Source: Nitrospinaceae bacterium
Lineage (GTDB): Bacteria > Nitrospinota > Nitrospinia > Nitrospinales > VA-1
Direction of reading: 5' to 3'
Assembly (NCBI GenBank): GCA_021604505.1
Contig: BQJC01000001.1
Span: forward strand, 1,323,501-1,387,500
DNA: 64,000 nucleotides
Part shown: positions 25,751 through 34,772 of the stretch, in pieces
How the letters are laid out: each line of letters begins with the position of its first letter
Numbering within the stretch: the first letter of the stretch is position 1
Notes under the pieces: generated by a model
Databases searched by the model: none
What the model was told of the DNA's origin: nothing
The model's input: the letters and a program-made list of their open reading frames with translations, nothing else
Made by a program: the position numbers and the translations under genes

Positions 25751-27262
25751 ATGCATATCGAACCCAGTCGAACTGAATACTCCGAATTGATTCGCAATTC
25801 CAAGCGCGTCCCTGTTTGCGGCCAAAAGTGCGTTCCCAACCTGTCGCCTTCCCTGCTCTACAGGGAATTATTTAAAGACCGCGATGATTCGTTTCTGCTG
25901 GAAAGCGGCAAAGGGCCCGAGGCCACCGCCCGGTATTCCCTTCTTGGTGCATCCAATGGCCGCTCGATAAAAATTCAGGGAGAAGAAGCCCGCCTGCAAG
26001 ACCGAGGTCTTTCCCTTGACAGCCAACGGGACCCCATGGAAGTTCTCGATGATTTGAATTTCGATGATGAGATTCAGCAGGCAGACCACCTGCCGCATTT
26101 TTGGGGAGGCTGGGTGGGGGTCATCGGCTATGAACTGGCGGGACTGTTTGAAAATCTACCCACCCGTAAATCCGGCGAACGTGAAATTCCCGACCTCTAC
26201 ATGGTTCAGGTAGACCGTCTGCTCGTCTACGATCATAAAAAGGAGACGCTGAAGGTCATTGTTTCGCGCGAATCCGGCGGCGGATTGAAAGATTACGATG
26301 CCATGGTGAATGACATTCAAACATCCTGGACCCGGATAGAAAACGTTCTCGACCACATGGAAGCAACTCCCGAACAAGTTAATGAGCAGGCGATGACCTT
26401 CCATGGAAATAACGCGAATGCTTTGAACGGGCTGCAATCCGACATGACGCGCGGAGAATATTTGGAATCCGTTGAGAAGGCAAAAAAGTACATTGAAGAA
26501 GGCGATATCTATCAGGCCAACCTGTCGCAACGGTTTGCCACCGCCTATAAAGGCGATCCCTTTGATTTGTTTCTCCATCTCCGGTCGTTGAACCCCTCCC
26601 CTTTCTCGGGGTTTTTAAAATTTAAGGACTTTTCTATCGTCAGTTCTTCCCCCGAACGGCTGGTCAAAGTGAATAACTTCAACGTGGAAACCCGGCCCAT
26701 CGCCGGAACGCGCCCGCGAAGCGATGACCCGGTGAAGGACCAGTCGCTGTCCACGGAGTTATTGCTCAACGAGAAAGAACGTGCCGAACATTTGATGCTG
26801 GTCGATCTGGAGCGCAATGACCTGGGCAGAATCTGCAAAACCGGAAGCGTACACGTATCCGATTTGATGTTCCTGGAACAATATTCCCACGTGAGCCACA
26901 TCGTGTCCAACATCAGAGGGGAATTGCTTCCACAAGTCTCCGTTAAAGACATTCTGCGGGCGGTATTCCCCGGTGGAACCATTACGGGATGCCCGAAAGT
27001 CCGCTGTATGGAAATCATCAACGAACTTGAACCCAGAAGCCGCGGTCTCTATTGCGGTTCATTTGGTTATATCGGGTTTTCCCGGACGCTGGATTTGAAT
27101 ATCATCATCCGCTCTATAGTTTTGAAAAACGGTCAGGCCTGTTTCCATGTCGGCGCTGGAATTGTATCGGACTCGTCCCCGGAGAGAGAATACGTGGAGA
27201 CTCTCGACAAAGCCGCGGCGATGGTTCAGGTGCTTTCTGGGCGAATCAACGGAGGCCGGTGA
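25751..27262 (+). CDS. pabB: Chorismate-utilising synthase component I (PabB/TrpE family)
   Basis: A 503-residue TrpE/PabB-family enzyme with the N-terminal region FLLES (48-52) and the chorismate-binding C-terminal domain (GDIYQANLSQRF, FPGGTITGCPKV, YCGSFGYIGF). It aminates chorismate using ammonia from a glutaminase partner. The coupled downstream gene looks like aminodeoxychorismate lyase, pointing to p-aminobenzoate and folate synthesis. However, PIAGTRPR (from residue 316) has Ala where typical PabB has Lys, as in anthranilate synthase, so TrpE activity is possible. ATG 25751 is preferred to TTG 25742. Confidence 0.82.
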   Translation: MHIEPSRTEYSELIRNSKRVPVCGQKCVPNLSPSLLYRELFKDRDDSFLLESGKGPEATARYSLLGASNGRSIKIQGEEARLQDRGLSLDSQRDPMEVLDDLNFDDEIQQADHLPHFWGGWVGVIGYELAGLFENLPTRKSGEREIPDLYMVQVDRLLVYDHKKETLKVIVSRESGGGLKDYDAMVNDIQTSWTRIENVLDHMEATPEQVNEQAMTFHGNNANALNGLQSDMTRGEYLESVEKAKKYIEEGDIYQANLSQRFATAYKGDPFDLFLHLRSLNPSPFSGFLKFKDFSIVSSSPERLVKVNNFNVETRPIAGTRPRSDDPVKDQSLSTELLLNEKERAEHLMLVDLERNDLGRICKTGSVHVSDLMFLEQYSHVSHIVSNIRGELLPQVSVKDILRAVFPGGTITGCPKVRCMEIINELEPRSRGLYCGSFGYIGFSRTLDLNIIIRSIVLKNGQACFHVGAGIVSDSSPEREYVETLDKAAAMVQVLSGRINGGR

Positions 27263-28137
27263 TGGGGGAGAGGATTGTTTTTCTCAACGGGCTTTTTATG
27301 GCTCAGTCTTCAGCCACCGTGTCGGTTCTGGACCGGGGGTTTTGTTATGGAGACGGCTTGTTTGAAACCATGCGTTGCTACGGCAATCGGGTTTTTTGCC
27401 TTGATGAACACCTGGAAAGGCTTTATCAGTCGCTGGATCTCATTTATCTTGACGTTCCCATGACGCGCGAGGAAATGCGGTCGGCCCTTTATGAAACCAT
27501 AAAGAGAAACCAGGTTCCCGACAGCATGGTGCGTTTGACAATTTCCAGAGGGGAGCAAAGTACCGGTTTTCATATCGATCCCGAGACTTCTCCCACTTTT
27601 GTTATCGTTGTGAGAGAACTGGAACCTTTGCCTGCTGAATGGTATGAGAAAGGAATCGATATTTCCTTGTTCCCGGAAACAGCGAATAGAATCGGCGGCC
27701 TGGCGCGGCAAATCAAGTCCTGCAATTTTCTGACTTATATCATCGTGCGCGAAATGGCGCATAGCAAAAAATCGGTGGAAGGAATATTGCTCGACGATAA
27801 CAACCGGGTCACCGAAGGAACCACCAGCAATGTTTTTATGGTCAAAGACGGTGTCTTAAAAACACCGGATTTGAATCCGCATATATTGCCGGGGATCACC
27901 CGGCAGGTGGTATTGAAGGTTGCGGAAAAGAATGGAATCCCTGTTTCCCTCAATACGATCCACGCCGAAGATATCTATCACGCAGATGAGGTATTCGTCA
28001 CCAATTCCCGGATTGAAGTCATGCCTGTACGGAATGCCGATGGCAAAACGATCGGGTCGGGTCGGCCCGGCGAGGTGACCCGGCTCCTGCATGCGGAGTT
28101 TTTAAAAAGCGTTGAAGGGTTCTTTCAAAAATGCTAA
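27262..28137 (+). CDS. pabC: Class IV aminotransferase, probable aminodeoxychorismate lyase
   Basis: A 291-residue PLP enzyme of fold type IV, with DRGFCYGDGLFETMRCY near the N-terminus, the PLP Lys in QIKSCNFL and the EGTTSNVF phosphate-binding segment. Such proteins are 4-amino-4-deoxychorismate lyase, branched-chain aminotransferase or D-amino-acid aminotransferase. The TGATG overlap with a pabB-like gene favours PabC, which releases pyruvate to give p-aminobenzoate. A second class IV enzyme is encoded at 60073-60930. Confidence 0.82.
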   Translation: MGERIVFLNGLFMAQSSATVSVLDRGFCYGDGLFETMRCYGNRVFCLDEHLERLYQSLDLIYLDVPMTREEMRSALYETIKRNQVPDSMVRLTISRGEQSTGFHIDPETSPTFVIVVRELEPLPAEWYEKGIDISLFPETANRIGGLARQIKSCNFLTYIIVREMAHSKKSVEGILLDDNNRVTEGTTSNVFMVKDGVLKTPDLNPHILPGITRQVVLKVAEKNGIPVSLNTIHAEDIYHADEVFVTNSRIEVMPVRNADGKTIGSGRPGEVTRLLHAEFLKSVEGFFQKC

Positions 28138-28179
28138 CCTTGCCAGTTAAAATTTCACTCACTAATATTCTAATAAATA

Positions 28180-28608
28180 ATGACCTCGAACAACCGTTTT
28201 CACGATAATCCCAGTGGTGTCATTTCGGACACTCAGAATCAAATCGAGTGGCTCCCGAAAGATTCCTACCTTGATCTGGGTTGCTGGCGTACCTGGAAGG
28301 ACGCAAATGCATATAAACTGCTGATGAACCAGGTTTATGCCGGAGGGCACAATGACTGGCGTCTGCCCAGCGAGGAAGAAGCATTGACGTTATTTGACCC
28401 GCAATTGAAATCGATCGACTGGGAAGGAGAAGAAATCCACATTCACCCGGTCTTTGTCCAAAAATGCGGAAACAACATTTGGACCCTTGATGTCAACGAG
28501 GACGATCAGGCTTTAACGGTGGATCTGCGGGATGGCTCCACAACTTATACAGCCAAGTCGGAAGAAGAGTTTCAAGCGACAAGGCTGGTCCGCAATATTA
28601 AGAATTAA
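28180..28608 (+). CDS. DUF1566 (Lcl-like) domain protein
   Basis: A 142-residue protein with the DUF1566/Lcl C-terminal pattern: NQIEWLPKDSY at the front, a Trp-rich centre with GGHNDWRLPSEEEALTLFD, and IWTLDVNEDDQALTVDLRDG at the back. The fold is related to the C-type-lectin/SUMF1 group and is usually found in surface proteins, but no signal peptide is visible here. The biochemical role is unknown. It is convergent with the next gene, overlapping by four bases. Confidence 0.75.
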   Translation: MTSNNRFHDNPSGVISDTQNQIEWLPKDSYLDLGCWRTWKDANAYKLLMNQVYAGGHNDWRLPSEEEALTLFDPQLKSIDWEGEEIHIHPVFVQKCGNNIWTLDVNEDDQALTVDLRDGSTTYTAKSEEEFQATRLVRNIKN

Positions 28609-29018
28609 CCGGCCGGATCTTCTTTTCGCAGAACGCCAGCGAACCGCTGAAAGAAGGATTCCGAATCCATAGACGCGATAGAGTCGGTCCTGTAAGAATC
28701 CCCCGCCACGATAGTTTCCTCCACGCCCGAATCTTTGTAGGTCACGACTTGAACATCCGCATGTTTGGTGTTTTCAAATCCGTTGAACAAAGTGGCCGCG
28801 GTGGTTGCCGGCAGATCGAGAGAAAATCGTCTCAAGGTTCGCTTCTCTTTTTTTTGGTCGTGCAAATCGACGATCAAGAAGTTTTCCTCCACCCGGCAGT
28901 CGATGCTGTGATCTGCCTCTTTTCCGGGAACGAAGACCTTGTCTTCCACTCTCAGAGCGTATTCAGGGCCGAAGGCCCCAGGAAACCATACTTTACCCGT
29001 ATCTTTAATATCCGCCAT
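28605..29018 (-). CDS. Hypothetical protein
   Basis: A 137-residue soluble protein, acidic and rich in beta strands by appearance (EYALRVEDKVFVPG, NFLIVDLHDQ), with no Cys motif or membrane segment. It is divergent from bioF and ends convergently with the DUF1566 gene. The codon pattern looks like the neighbours and the frame is open throughout, so I regard it as a real gene. I do not recognise the family. Confidence 0.6.
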   Translation of the reverse strand: MADIKDTGKVWFPGAFGPEYALRVEDKVFVPGKEADHSIDCRVEENFLIVDLHDQKKEKRTLRRFSLDLPATTAATLFNGFENTKHADVQVVTYKDSGVEETIVAGDSYRTDSIASMDSESFFQRFAGVLRKEDPAG

Positions 29019-29072
29019 ACGATTACAATAACGAGGGTTGATTTTGACTTGACCCTGATTTTATAACATAAT

Positions 29073-30260
29073 TTGGGAAAATTGAATGCCAACCGACCTT
29101 ATGTGTTTTCAAATCCCTTGACCCACTCATTTCATCAGCGGTTAGAAAAACAGGTACAGCACCTAAAAGACGAGAATCTGTTCCGGGAGGTTCGTGAATT
29201 CCAAAATTACCGGCTCAACCTGTCGGGCAACGATTACTTCCAATTGCGTTTTCATCCGCAGGTTTTGGCGGGAGCGCGGCAAGCGGCGGAAAATTTCGGA
29301 AGCGGAAGCGGCGCTTCCCCTCTGCTGTCGGGATTCCTTCCCTGTCACCGGAAACTTCTTGAAACCCTGTGTGAGTGGAAGCACAAACCTTGCGGAATGT
29401 TGTTTAATACGGGGTTCCTCGCAAATCAGGCGGTGTTGAAACACCTGCCGGGAAAAAACGATCTGGTTCTTGCCGACAAGCTGATTCATCATTCCATCGC
29501 CCAGGCTCTCGTTCAGGGGCAAGCCCGGTTCAAACGCTACCATCACCTCGATCTGGATCACCTGCGGGAATTGCTGGAAAAATATAAAAGTGAATATGAA
29601 ACCATTTTCGTGGTGACCGAAAGCGTGTTCAGCATGGATGGGGATCATCCGGACCTCGACCGTCTTGTGGAACTGAAACATAAAGTCCCTTTTATTCTGG
29701 TGCTGGACGAAGCACATGGTACAGGAGCTTACGGGCCGGCGGGCGGCGGCCTGGCCGAGGAAATGAATGTCCTGGATGAGATCGACATTCTGGTCGGGAC
29801 GCTTGGAAAGGCGCTGGCCAGCGCAGGAGCTTATGTGCTGGCTGCATCGCAAACGGTTGTGGATTATCTGACCAATCATGCCGGCGAATACATTTATTCG
29901 ACTTTTTTATCCCCTGCCCAGGTAGGAGCCGCAACTTCAGCAATTGAAATTCTCCGGCAGGGCACGGACAAGCGCCAGGCATTGAGGGCGATGTCCAGAA
30001 AGTTTCGTTGCCAGCTAGACGAATCAAGGTGGGAAACCAATGACTTTGACTCTCCGATCGTCCCTGTTGTGGTCGGCGAAGCGGACGAGACACTAAAACT
30101 TAGGGATCACCTGTTGAAACACGGCTATCTTGTGGGCGCCGTGCGTCCTCCCACGGTTCCGCGCGGGACCTCGCGGCTGCGGGTTTCACTGCATTCTGAA
30201 GTGACAGAGTCTGAATTAAACGATCTTCTTACGGCAATGAATCAATGGAAAAAAAATTGA
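29073..30260 (+). CDS. bioF: 8-amino-7-oxononanoate synthase
   Basis: About 395 residues of the PLP-dependent alpha-oxoamine synthase family. It has LNLSGNDYFQL at the start, GSGSGASPLLSG, the DEAHGTGAYGPAGGG motif and the PLP Lys (246 counting from 29073) in LGTLGKALASAGAYV. It condenses pimeloyl-ACP with alanine in biotin synthesis. The start codon is unclear: only TTG codons (29073, 29082 and a later one) are available in frame, none with a ribosome-binding site, and an ATG at 29086 is out of frame. bioH-like and bioC genes follow. Confidence 0.93.
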   Translation: MGKLNANRPYVFSNPLTHSFHQRLEKQVQHLKDENLFREVREFQNYRLNLSGNDYFQLRFHPQVLAGARQAAENFGSGSGASPLLSGFLPCHRKLLETLCEWKHKPCGMLFNTGFLANQAVLKHLPGKNDLVLADKLIHHSIAQALVQGQARFKRYHHLDLDHLRELLEKYKSEYETIFVVTESVFSMDGDHPDLDRLVELKHKVPFILVLDEAHGTGAYGPAGGGLAEEMNVLDEIDILVGTLGKALASAGAYVLAASQTVVDYLTNHAGEYIYSTFLSPAQVGAATSAIEILRQGTDKRQALRAMSRKFRCQLDESRWETNDFDSPIVPVVVGEADETLKLRDHLLKHGYLVGAVRPPTVPRGTSRLRVSLHSEVTESELNDLLTAMNQWKKN

Positions 30261-30889
30261 AAATCACAGCCGTCTGCGGGTGGGCCCTGCCGCCACAATG
30301 GTTCAAGGAACAGATCGAAAGAGCGTTTCCGGGAACCCACGTTAACGTGTTCTACCCTTCCCTCCCTGGGGATGTTTTGGAAGCCGGGGATCTGCTGGGA
30401 GAATCGAAGGCGGATCTGTACATCGGTTATTCCCTGGGAAGCCTCTGGCTCATGACGCACCAGGAAATGCTTCCGAAGGAATCCACCAAAGCGGTATTGG
30501 CGCCAATCCTGGCATTCACCCGTGAACGGAATAGAGGTGGCAAAACACCGGAAACCCAACTAAAATACCTCGGTAAACAATTGCAGAGAAACCCAAAAGA
30601 CGTTTCTCCATTATTAAAATTTTATGCCGACTGTGGAATTCATTTTCCTGAATCACGGATTAAAGAAGTCCCGGAAACGGGAATATTATTGAACGGCCTG
30701 GAATTCCTGCAAAGCGCGCCAATTCCAGAACAGGGGTTGGATAAATTTATAGCGCTCATCGGTGAAAATGATCCGTTATTGGACGGGATACAATTGAAGC
30801 CGCATCTACCAAAACTGGAAATCGTCCGGGACGCGGGGCACGCCCCCGGTCAATTGTTAAATCATCTGGCTCAAGTTTCGAGTCTTTAA
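30245..30889 (+). CDS. Alpha/beta hydrolase, probable pimeloyl-ACP methyl ester esterase
   Basis: A 214-residue small alpha/beta hydrolase. The nucleophile elbow is GYSLGS (Ser63), the likely acid is Asp176 (GENDPLL), and the catalytic His199 is in DAGHAPGQL. It overlaps the end of bioF by 16 bases and is followed by bioC. This is the position of BioH/BioG-type esterases that remove the methyl ester from pimeloyl-ACP. Overall sequence is divergent from E. coli BioH, and it lacks a clear cap region, so the assignment rests mostly on context and the triad. Confidence 0.72.
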   Translation: MEKKLKITAVCGWALPPQWFKEQIERAFPGTHVNVFYPSLPGDVLEAGDLLGESKADLYIGYSLGSLWLMTHQEMLPKESTKAVLAPILAFTRERNRGGKTPETQLKYLGKQLQRNPKDVSPLLKFYADCGIHFPESRIKEVPETGILLNGLEFLQSAPIPEQGLDKFIALIGENDPLLDGIQLKPHLPKLEIVRDAGHAPGQLLNHLAQVSSL

Positions 30890-30907
30890 TATCCAGAAGA
30901 ATTTCAT

Positions 30908-31690
30908 ATGAAAACCTCGGTCATGGATATAGAAATTTTGAAAAGCGCCCCGGATATTGAAGATAATATCGTTAAGAGTTTTTCAAAATACGCCAAAAGC
31001 TATGACCGCCACGCGCAATTGCAAAAATCAATGGCCGAACGGCTGGCTGCCATGCTTCCCGGACAACTCCCCGATTGTGTGACCGAAATAGGCTGTGGAA
31101 CAGGCGTGTTCACCCGCCATCTGCTGGAGCATCCCGTCAAGGAATTGGTTCTCAACGATATTTCCCCGACGATGATAGAGGTTCTTAAAGAACGAATGAC
31201 TCTCCCTGAAAACACAAAATGGATTCTTGGCAATGCCGAGCGTGCCGAATTGCTTCCGACGGATTTGATGGTCGCCAACGCTGTCTTCCAGTGGTTTACC
31301 AACCCGCAAGAGACTTTAAAACATCTGGTCGAACACATGAATGCCGGTGGGACTCTGATTTTCAGCACGTTTGGTCCTGCCACCTTAAAAGAATTCCGGG
31401 AAACTGCTTCCATGCAAAGCCCAAGCACGCTTTGTTCCCAGCATCAATGGCAAACCATGATCGAACAGGCCGGCTTGAAGGTGAAAGAATCTCACATTGA
31501 AACCAGAAAAAGTTTCTTTCCCGATACGCGGGCTTTGATCCGCAACCTGCAACAGATTGGCGCCGCACCGCATCGACTGCTGAAACCCGGAGGGTTGCGA
31601 AAATTGATCCGGGATTACGATAAAGATTATTTTGTGGAACAAGGAGTGTATGTCACCTGGGAATTGCTGTACTTTTCAGCGCACCGCTGA
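30908..31690 (+). CDS. bioC: Malonyl-ACP O-methyltransferase
   Basis: A 260-residue class I SAM methyltransferase with the BioC layout: an N-terminal helix with VKSFSKYAKSYDRHAQLQ, SAM motif EIGCGTG (60-66), NDISPTMI, and ANAVFQWF, the BioC-specific segment after motif II. It methylates malonyl-ACP so that fatty-acid synthesis can extend it to the pimeloyl ester. It is third in a bioF-esterase-bioC operon. Confidence 0.9.
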   Translation: MKTSVMDIEILKSAPDIEDNIVKSFSKYAKSYDRHAQLQKSMAERLAAMLPGQLPDCVTEIGCGTGVFTRHLLEHPVKELVLNDISPTMIEVLKERMTLPENTKWILGNAERAELLPTDLMVANAVFQWFTNPQETLKHLVEHMNAGGTLIFSTFGPATLKEFRETASMQSPSTLCSQHQWQTMIEQAGLKVKESHIETRKSFFPDTRALIRNLQQIGAAPHRLLKPGGLRKLIRDYDKDYFVEQGVYVTWELLYFSAHR

Positions 31691-31737
31691 GACAGGAGAA
31701 TATCCTCCAATTTCGAAATCCTTCCGTTAACCTTTCA

Positions 31738-33621
31738 ATGTTGGTTCCCCGTCAAATAAATTCAGACCTGTTCACAAAGAACCTCAATTTATTGAAAAAA
31801 AAAGATCCGGGTTTAGCGGCAACCCTGAATTCGTTTTGTCCAGGAGGGCCCTATGTTGTGACTGCTTCACAAAAAGGTCCGCCGAGTCTTGCAAAAATCC
31901 GGGCGGATGGAAAACAGATCACCCTGCACAGTTCATACGATCCTGTTAAGGAAGCCCAGAGGTTAATTGATTCGGAGGATGCTGAAAACCGCACCCGCTT
32001 TCTGGTTCTCGGCCTCGGTCTGGGTTATCACCTTCAGGAGCTGGTCAGGCGAGTACCGCGTTCCAGCAGAATCATGGTTTTTGAAAAGGATGCGGAGATT
32101 TTATTTCATTGTCTGGCGAACAATGATTTTTCATCCGTGCTTGTCCACCCCGGAGTCTGTTTTCAGGTTGCAAAAGATGTCTCTTCCCTGGAAGCGGTTT
32201 TGGAACCTGACCGGACAGGGTTTGCATTAAACGGATATTCGGTCGTCAAATTGCAGGCTCTGGTGAGTTCGGAATTTGACTACTATTCCAGCCTGCTTAA
32301 AAAAATAGATTCTGTATTTACTGAAACGCAGATTGATTTAAAAACCCAGGCGGCATTTTCCAAATTATTTTATCGCAATATTTTTGATAACTGGAAAAGC
32401 ATTTTAAATAGTACGGGGGTTCGTTCCCTGGAGAATAAATGCTCTGGTATCCCGGCCATAATTGTATCCGCAGGCCCATCACTGGATAAGAATATTTCCA
32501 TTTTAAAAAAATCGTCGCATCGAGCTGTGGTGATAGCTGTGGCCACAGCTCTAAGGCCGTTGATAGAGAATGGAATCCGAGTTGACTTTGTCGTGGTCAT
32601 CGATCCCGATGAAGCGACCGTCCAATTTTTTGAATTTGATAAAATTCCGAAGAATGTTTGTCTCATTTTCGATCCCTGCGCCCCGGCTTCCATCATAGAA
32701 AATTATCCGCACCGGAAAATACGAATTGATTCAGAGGTGTATCTTTCCCAGTGGCTGGCTTCAAAGCAAGAGGAAAATAATTTTTTAGGCAAGACGTTGT
32801 CGGTGGCCCATACCGCCTTTTCCCTTGCCGGTCACCTGGGTTGCGAGCCAATAATTTTGACGGGCCAGGATTTATCCTTTCATCGTAACCGATTGCATTG
32901 TGCCGGCTCTTATTATGATCTGGATAGAAAAGATAAAATTGGCCGGTTGAAATCTCTGAAAAACCTTGAGGAAGCAAGATACGCTGGGTTCTCGCCTTCC
33001 TTTAAATCAGTCGAGGATATTTTTGAAAAGGAAATCGTCACGACTTCCGCACTCAATTCCTATAAAGATATTTTTGCCGAAAAAATGAACGGCAAAGGGT
33101 CTGTTTATAATGCGACGGAAGGAGGTCTTCCTATTCCCGGCGTTCCCAGTATTTCTCTTAAGGAAGCCGTGAATGAATTATGCCTGACAGGAAAATGGTC
33201 TCAAACAACAAACGTTGATGTCCTGCCAATGAAGTCTTTTCAAAAGGTAAAATCCGAAGTGATGGCGCAGGGAAGGCGATTCGGTACGGTGGTTAATGAA
33301 ATTGCAACAATAAAGTCTAATTACTTAAATTCATCCGAATGCTCCGCTGGCTTACAAGAGGAATTTGTCATGAGGATGGAGAAATTGTACCGAGCGCTTC
33401 TTGATGATTCGGAAACCCTGCAACTGATGCAAGGTTATTCGTATGGGGGATTCATCGAATGGAAACAAGAAAGCGAAAAAAATGTTATCCAGGAAGAAAT
33501 GGCTTCCAAAGAAGTCCTTGCCAGCAAGTTTCAGCGGGATATTAAATTTGTTGAAGTTTTGCAGGAGTCCGCAGAAACTTTAAGGAACGAATTTAATAAA
33601 ATGGCGGAAGAAATGAATTGA
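31738..33621 (+). CDS. DUF115/MAF (motility accessory factor-like) protein
   Basis: A 627-residue cytoplasmic protein with the DUF115 (6-hydroxymethylpterin pyrophosphokinase MptE-like) core: an N-terminal Rossmann-like part (FLVLGLGLGYHLQELV), then PAIIVSAGPSLDKN and DFVVVIDPDEATVQFF, and the conserved GQDLSFHRNRLHC region. In flagellated bacteria such proteins transfer nonulosonic acids to flagellin. The flagellar genes elsewhere in the window are consistent. No sugar-biosynthesis genes or flagellin gene are adjacent, so the substrate is unknown. Confidence 0.82.
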   Translation: MLVPRQINSDLFTKNLNLLKKKDPGLAATLNSFCPGGPYVVTASQKGPPSLAKIRADGKQITLHSSYDPVKEAQRLIDSEDAENRTRFLVLGLGLGYHLQELVRRVPRSSRIMVFEKDAEILFHCLANNDFSSVLVHPGVCFQVAKDVSSLEAVLEPDRTGFALNGYSVVKLQALVSSEFDYYSSLLKKIDSVFTETQIDLKTQAAFSKLFYRNIFDNWKSILNSTGVRSLENKCSGIPAIIVSAGPSLDKNISILKKSSHRAVVIAVATALRPLIENGIRVDFVVVIDPDEATVQFFEFDKIPKNVCLIFDPCAPASIIENYPHRKIRIDSEVYLSQWLASKQEENNFLGKTLSVAHTAFSLAGHLGCEPIILTGQDLSFHRNRLHCAGSYYDLDRKDKIGRLKSLKNLEEARYAGFSPSFKSVEDIFEKEIVTTSALNSYKDIFAEKMNGKGSVYNATEGGLPIPGVPSISLKEAVNELCLTGKWSQTTNVDVLPMKSFQKVKSEVMAQGRRFGTVVNEIATIKSNYLNSSECSAGLQEEFVMRMEKLYRALLDDSETLQLMQGYSYGGFIEWKQESEKNVIQEEMASKEVLASKFQRDIKFVEVLQESAETLRNEFNKMAEEMN

Positions 33622-33633
33622 ATTTAAGACCTG

Positions 33634-34614
33634 TTATTTCTTCACCGCTTCCATCAGGCTCGATCCACCTTCCAGGGCAAATTTCCTGATGGAACCGAAT
33701 CCCGACTTTTTAAGCAGTGCTTCGGTCTCCTGAAAGGTATACGTCTTCCCCGTTGCCGTGAACATCAGCATGGTCAGAGAAAATAAAGCCGCGTCATAAG
33801 GTTCCGTCTTGTTTTTCTTTAAGAAAAGGTCTACGAGAATGAACCGCCCTCCGCTTTTTAATGAACGGTGGATTTTTTTAAACAATAATTTATTTTCCTG
33901 CGGATTGTAAATGTGCAGAATGTTGGAGTATAGGATGGTGTCGAATTGCCTGCCGTAATCTGTTTCGAACAGATCGCCTTCAACAAACTCGAATCTGGAA
34001 AAGGTCGCCGAGGTTTTTAAAATTTCCTTCGCTACCTTTATGGTGACCGGCCGGTCGAGCAACGTTGCGGTTGCCTTCTTATCCTTTTTAAGGATCGCGG
34101 CACTGTAAGAACCCGGCCCGCCTCCCAGGTCGAGCAAACGCCCGACCTGTTTTCGAGCGATGCAATCTGAAACTTTCCCGGAATAAAACGCGCTTCTCTC
34201 GTGCATGGCGTGAGTGAAAAACCATCTGGACTCCGGGTCATCTTCCGCGTCGTGTTGAGCCGGGTCCCGCCCCTCGCGAATCGTCTCTAATAACTGCGAC
34301 CATTCCTCGCGGTTTTCCGAGCGCAGTTTTACCAGACCCTTTTTGTAGTGAGGGCTGGATTCGCAAAAATGCTTGTAGGTTTCAGAAGTGTTCTTAAAAC
34401 GTCCGGTTTTTTTGACGAGGGCTCCCATCGCCGCCAGCGCGTTTAACAGCATTTCCGTTTCCAAAGGTTGGGCGTTCGCTTGTCTGGCGATGGCACCAGA
34501 GGAAAGAGTCTTGTCGTCCAGGATGGAGAAGATCCGCAGTTGTAATGCCGCTAGAAGAATATTGGCTTCTTCCAGTTGATCAATTTTTTCTATGATTTGC
34601 TTATAGGTGAGCAT
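33634..34614 (-). CDS. SAM-dependent O-methyltransferase with winged-helix dimerisation domain
   Basis: A 326-residue protein. Residues 1-90 form the dimerisation winged helix of COMT/HIOMT-like enzymes (LQLRIFSILDDKTLSSGAI). The SAM domain follows, with LLDLGGGPGSYS, LLDRPVT and the late motif GGRFILVDLFL. The family methylates hydroxyls of small aromatic or polyketide-like molecules; the substrate is unknown. ATG 34614 is preferred over the TTG at 34638, which lies in the terminator U-tract. Confidence 0.85.
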   Translation of the reverse strand: MLTYKQIIEKIDQLEEANILLAALQLRIFSILDDKTLSSGAIARQANAQPLETEMLLNALAAMGALVKKTGRFKNTSETYKHFCESSPHYKKGLVKLRSENREEWSQLLETIREGRDPAQHDAEDDPESRWFFTHAMHERSAFYSGKVSDCIARKQVGRLLDLGGGPGSYSAAILKKDKKATATLLDRPVTIKVAKEILKTSATFSRFEFVEGDLFETDYGRQFDTILYSNILHIYNPQENKLLFKKIHRSLKSGGRFILVDLFLKKNKTEPYDAALFSLTMLMFTATGKTYTFQETEALLKKSGFGSIRKFALEGGSSLMEAVKK

Positions 34615-34636
34615 GGCCGCTTGATAAAAAAATTCC

Positions 34637-34670
34637 AAAAAAATACCGGGTCCTCATGAAGGGCCCGGTA
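34637..34670 (-). terminator. Rho-independent terminator or attenuator upstream of the O-methyltransferase
   Basis: Read on the minus strand, TACCGGG (34670-34664) pairs with CCCGGTA (34650-34644), extended by four inner pairs including one G-U, with a 5-base loop, then T7. It ends the redoxin transcript or, given a TTGACA at 34763-34758 and two preceding hairpins, may be an attenuator in the leader of the O-methyltransferase gene. Confidence 0.8.
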
Positions 34671-34772
34671 CTTCTTTGGTTGCCACCAAGATTCAGGAAC
34701 CGAATTTCGAGCTCCTGCAAATTTTTCAATACTAAATTACAATTTTATTGCATAGCTTGTCAACCCAAAGGA

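Noticed and set aside
34613-34730. A 39-codon frame starting at TTG that crosses the hairpins and terminator upstream of the O-methyltransferase gene
   Set aside because: It reads through an intrinsic terminator U-tract and has no ribosome-binding site; hairpin structure explains the sequence better.
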